A DNA stretch of 64,000 nucleotides from Fragilaria radians (lineage: Eukaryota; Bacillariophyta; Fragilariophyceae; Fragilariales; Fragilariaceae): NCBI GenBank assembly GCA_900642245.1, contig CAAAJI010000060.1, positions 113,909 to 177,908 on the forward strand, read 5' to 3'. The notes below the pieces were generated by a model. It was not told the origin of the DNA. It saw only the letters and a program-made list of their open reading frames with translations, and did no database searches. Each line of letters begins with the position of its first letter. The stretch's first letter is position 1. A program made the position numbers and the translations under genes. Positions 60,412-64,000 of this stretch are shown piece by piece.

Positions 60412-61194
60412 ATGTCGAATTCCTCTTCAGAGAAAATCTGTATTAAGTTGGCACCTCATTTAGCGGTAGCGTTAGGATCTCAATGGAAGCATGATTTTGA
60501 TGGAAGACCAGTTCTATATTGGAGGTCCAAGGTGACGCATTGCCATGAAAAAATATGCTTTTTTGATATCAGTATTACCCTCAAGACACAAAGCTTGGGT
60601 ATACACCTTGGATTCTTCATTTGCACTGATCGAAAGGGAGGAGTATATCATTCAGGTCGAATAGTTGATGAATCTTTGATTTCTCACTGGAAAACACTTG
60701 GGATTGATTTCGAAACAACAGAGGCGTCAGTTCTGGCAAAGGTATTGGCTCAAGTTTTCTTAAAGTGGTCAGGACAAGGCAACGATTTTAAATTAGAATC
60801 GAGAGAAAAAAATATTTACGTTGAGCTATATCTTTTATATGAGGATATTGACCATCAATGCGTGCCCTTAAAAATCGATTTCGATAGCGTTTGCGAACTC
60901 GACACAGCAACGTCCCACATGATCGTTTGTACTCTACAGCAATCCCAATCTGATCCAAAGACAGTAAGCGCGACAAGTATAGAGCAAGAGTTTCTCCGAT
61001 ATGAATCGAAAATTGGAACAGTCCTAAATCAGAACAAATCTACGGATACGAAGCAAATTTGCTCCGGAACCCTTGAAACATCAAATAAGCATGAAAAGCA
61101 AACATCATACCCTTCATTACCAAAATCTGCATCTTACCATGGGAGTCGGTCTAAACGGAAACGAAAGGTGCTCCAGTATGGTATGGGTCGATAG
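60412..61194 (+). CDS. Hypothetical protein, possible divergent XRCC4/XLF/PAXX-superfamily head domain
   Basis: Single exon, 260 residues, ATG 60412. Not confidently assigned. Residues ~45-150 read like the XRCC4-type head: alternating strands (ICFFDISITLK, LGIHLGFFICTD), a T-D block followed by YHSGRIVDESLISHW, a helix (ASVLAKVLAQVFLKW), then strands NDFKLESREKNIYVEL and CVPLKIDFDSV. In XRCC4 and PAXX the same order is TDG/TDA, W-x-G/S, a helix, then two strands ending in a L-x-F-x-L-x-x-V-like segment. The long stalk coiled coil of XRCC4 is short or absent. The C-terminus is basic (SRSKRKRKVLQYGMGR): a nuclear signal, and the place where XLF and PAXX carry Ku-binding tails. Fold assignment is inference. 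Confidence 0.6.
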   Translation: MSNSSSEKICIKLAPHLAVALGSQWKHDFDGRPVLYWRSKVTHCHEKICFFDISITLKTQSLGIHLGFFICTDRKGGVYHSGRIVDESLISHWKTLGIDFETTEASVLAKVLAQVFLKWSGQGNDFKLESREKNIYVELYLLYEDIDHQCVPLKIDFDSVCELDTATSHMIVCTLQQSQSDPKTVSATSIEQEFLRYESKIGTVLNQNKSTDTKQICSGTLETSNKHEKQTSYPSLPKSASYHGSRSKRKRKVLQYGMGR

Positions 61195-62625
61195 GGCCTA
61201 TTAGTGTCATACACTTCCCCACTAAAGTTATCCTAATTCGTTTCACACTTTAATCATTTAGAAATTGGAGGAATTGAAGAAATTTCTCTTTCTTCATGTT
61301 TTATTTACCATTGATGCTGAACTCAAAGACTGATGAACATGCTAGTATGTATGTTGTGAGATGTTCTCTATATGAATGCTTAAACAGCCATCAGAATGCA
61401 AATAAAGAATGAAACATAATTCTCTCGCCTTGCAATGTAATGCTTTTACTAGCCTCAAGACTATAAAAGCCAATTAAATAAAATACAAAACTTTGAATCT
61501 GCTTAGCTCATAATAATCAAAGAGCTGACAAGTAGGCCTAAACTTTCAATAAACTTCCCTGAATTATCAATCTGTGTTACTCACAGAATCTGACTCAGAG
61601 TTTACTTTTGAACGTGGTATTTTTTCTGATTTGAATGTCTTCTTGAAATGAGATTCTGATTTGGGCATTAGCAAAATATTTAGATGAGCCTCTATATCGA
61701 ACTTCAAATGAAGATACAGCTTTGTGCTGATTCAATAGGATTGAGCGAATATATACTCAATCTAATTTAAAACTATACAGTACCAATGAAGATGAAATCA
61801 TAATCTTTCATTTTGTTTATAGACTGCTTCATATGAATTACCTGAAATTTCTTGAATAAGGATTCACGTGTTTTGTAATTAGCTCCCAAGGTTATAATCA
61901 ACCCATTTTTAAAAAATTGAATTGAGTGGTCTGCCAGAATTTCACCAGCAGTAATTTGATTCAATGTGAAATCGAATTCACTATTTTTTAAGAAAAGTGA
62001 TTACATAAAGTCTAGTAACTTTTGAAGGCCGCAGCATTTCTGATAAAACTTGGCCGCCAACCTTATTTGCCAAAGAAATTGGATCATATACTTACAATGA
62101 TGATTTTTAGTGGAGCCTAGAAATTTGAACAAATTGATTTTTCCTTGAAAGTTGTGTCTACCAAGTCAAGGTAAAAGCGTTGTTCTGAATTTCCTTTCTA
62201 CCAAATCAAGTTGGCAGGAATTTGTGGATGAGTATTAAAAGGAGAGTATTTTAAGAAGAAGCTGATTCAAAAAATTATTAAAAAGAAAGTACAATACATA
62301 ATGTTAATGTATTCTTATGACGCAGTGATCAATTAGGAATTTCAATCAAAAGAGAGCGTGTACTTACCGGCATAAAATTCAAAAGAGAGCGTCTACAAAA
62401 TAGTTTTTATTGACTAGGTTAAGGAAGGTATTATTATTTCATAAGAATGTTATGCTAACAAGATAAAGACAAAAGGGGTTAAACAGTTGATAGAGTCAAA
62501 AGAATTTAGTATTCCAATGAGTCACAAATTGGTTAATAACGTCATAGGCGTTATACTTTTAATTGTAGCTTGCTTTAATGTCTGAATAGAAAAGCCTTTT
62601 TATCCATATTGTCATTTGAGGTGAC
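61195..62625. other. Intergenic
   Basis: 1.4 kb with no supported gene. The 13-mer CAAAAGAGAGCGT occurs twice near 62347-62393, 30-odd bases apart. Confidence 0.5.
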
Positions 62626-63917
62626 ATGACTCTACGATGGTACAATGTGGTTCCTTTCCTTGGCTTAATCTTTTGCACCGTGCTGCTTCTTGGATTTTTA
62701 TTACCCACGAACAATCCCATGCCGACACACCGTAGATTGCTAGAAGATTCCCAGAAGGCTAAGGTCAAGGCACTTCAATACAACCTTCCAGCGTCAGCAT
62801 CCGAATGGTGCAGTCATCCTATCCTTCCCTCGCTTCCCTATGAGTCTTGTCCGGACAAGAGTAAGATTAATAGGGTGCCACTCTATGGAGGATTGACGAA
62901 TTCCCTTAAAATGGTGTTATTGGGAGCAATTCTTTCCTTCGAAGAGGGCCGTTGTTTTTTTGTTGACGAATCTGAGTCTGAATTGCTCAAACGGCAAAAT
63001 CCATCTGAATCTCTTGACTCACTAATCAACCGATACTTTGAGCCAATTGGCGTACCCGCCTCTAATGAAGCTGTTCAAGCAGCAAGGAAAAGCAACCAAA
63101 TTGAAACTCTTGATTGGAATATTGTCTGGTCTGTCATTCGAAATCGTCGAATGTATGGTCAAACTTACAACATTGATTCTCTGCAATATCCAAACATTGA
63201 AGGTCATCAATTAAAACGCATAATGCTTCGTCGCATGTGGCGACCTCTTCCACATATTCGAGATCAGACCTGTCATGGCTTGGCGAATTATGTGAAAGGC
63301 GAGGAATTTATGACCTTTTCCCTGCGTCGTGGCGATAAGGGAAGTGAAAATTTTAAATTCGCGACAGTTCAACAGTATATTGATTTGGCAGAACAAGCTA
63401 TTCCTAGTCATTTTGAGGGTAAGGTTCCAATAATTTTCGTAGCGACGGATGATTGTACCGCCATGCAAGAATTTCGTGACTTGAAACCGACTTGGACATT
63501 TGTTAGCGAATGCGATAAAGAGCAACATACAGTCGGACATTCCGGATTTGCACTAGCAGATATGATGAATTGGAGTCGTAAGGTATGAGTTCTTTTATAT
63601 TTTGTTCTTTCAATAATTAAAATGAATACTAATTCAGGAATTTTCTTTCTCGCTTCGAAGGATACTGATGCTCATTATTCAAAATTCTTCATCGAACTCT
63701 ATGCCATGGCAGCAGCAAAATACTTTATTGGTGTATGGTATACTAATGTATCATGGTAAGTTAATTTTATATATTACTTTGTATTGATATGCATAATGCC
63801 TCAATTTACTGGACCCGACGTGGAAGGTGGGCGCAATTCATGAGAGATGAAGATCGGACTACATTTATAATGCTTGACACCCCTGGTACATCTGCATTTG
63901 CATTAGACTGGAATTGA
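62626..63917 (+). CDS. GT23-like alpha-1,6-fucosyltransferase-type glycosyltransferase, type II membrane protein
   Basis: Three exons: 62626-63582, 63661-63755, 63827-63917, with introns of 78 and 71 nt. The first junction keeps whole codons; the second restores a Trp split 2+1. 380 residues, ATG 62626. Residues ~7-27 (NVVPFLGLIFCTVLLLGFLL) form a signal anchor, giving a Golgi type II layout. The core has FSLRRGDKGSENFKF (~228), like the H-x-RR-x-DK nucleotide-sugar-binding loop of FUT8 and related GT23 enzymes with Phe-Ser at the usual His position, then FVATDD and FVSEC. Exon 2 gives SKFFIELYAMAAAKYFIG and TNVSW, matching the GT23 block S-N-x-x-R. Exon 3 ends LDTPGTSAFALDWN. Donor sugar and acceptor are not proven; core fucosylation of N-glycans is the nearest known role. 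Confidence 0.82.
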
Positions 63918-64000
63918 TTCAATCAAGGTGGCACATTTTTGTTTGTTAGCGCACTAAAGAGGAAGCTTCAGCAAGACATGTAAGCCACCATGGAAGCTGG
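63918..64000. other. 3' flank to window end
   Basis: 83 nt; nothing recognised. Confidence 0.5.

Noticed and set aside
1..64000. CRISPR arrays, operons, ribosome-binding sites, prophage
   Set aside because: The window is eukaryotic nuclear DNA with spliced genes; no regularly spaced direct repeats with unique spacers were seen.
1..64000. tRNA, rRNA or snRNA genes
   Set aside because: No sequence with a convincing T-loop (GGTTCRANYCC) plus matching acceptor stem, nor any rRNA block, was found by eye; a tRNAscan or Rfam search could still find small ones.

Overview
The window is nuclear DNA from a eukaryotic microalga, most likely a diatom or close stramenopile relative. The signs are: AT-rich intergenic DNA; genes with no introns or a few GT-AG introns of about 60-175 nt; three proteins with a secretory-type signal followed by a Phe-led junction (the ASAF-type signal for complex plastids); ankyrin-like and FG-GAP/propeller-like families common in diatoms; and decayed Ty1/copia and hAT transposons. 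The species cannot be read from the sequence. A run of 956 unknown bases (10130-11085) interrupts the assembly.

Layout. 1-6938 (+): a very long Ser/Asp-rich protein with one membrane helix and a seven-repeat propeller-like ectodomain, open at the left edge. 6939-11449: intergenic, with a Ty1/copia relic and the gap. 11450-12245 (+): ubiquitin fused in frame to nickel superoxide dismutase, with a two-codon first exon. 12632-13483 (-): plastid-type FAD/NAD(P) oxidoreductase, convergent with it. 16383-17378 (-): crotonase-family enzyme. 18462-22946 (+): the nonsense-mediated decay factor UPF2, preceded by a 67-bp tandem duplication. 23619-25548: a delimited hAT transposon with an 8-bp target-site duplication. 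25948-27750 (+): ankyrin-like protein. 28.6 kb and 33-34.9 kb: Ty1/copia relics. 30006-31588 (-): a RUS/DUF647 gene with an apparent frameshift.

35655-41646 (-): REV3, the DNA polymerase zeta catalytic subunit, divergent from ZMAT2/Snu23 (41872-42681, +). Then follow a TALE homeobox gene (44511-45751, +), DNA polymerase eta (46690-48742, +), a histidine phosphatase (49755-50522, +) and a small RVxF-motif protein (52347-52766, +). 55-60 kb is repeat territory: three copies of an undescribed repeat beginning ACTAGTAGTTGG around a second, decayed hAT element. 60412-61194 (+) encodes a protein that may be a divergent XRCC4/XLF/PAXX-type repair factor. 62626-63917 (+) is a three-exon GT23-like glycosyltransferase.

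How the genes relate. There are no operons. Two translesion polymerases (zeta and eta) lie within 11 kb, and a possible end-joining factor lies 12 kb beyond; this may be chance. UPF2 and Snu23 act in RNA surveillance and splicing. The NiSOD, the oxidoreductase and the RUS protein fit the redox and plastid biology of a marine phototroph. The most striking locus is the ubiquitin-NiSOD fusion, where ubiquitin removal would expose exactly the N-terminal His-Cys hook that binds nickel.
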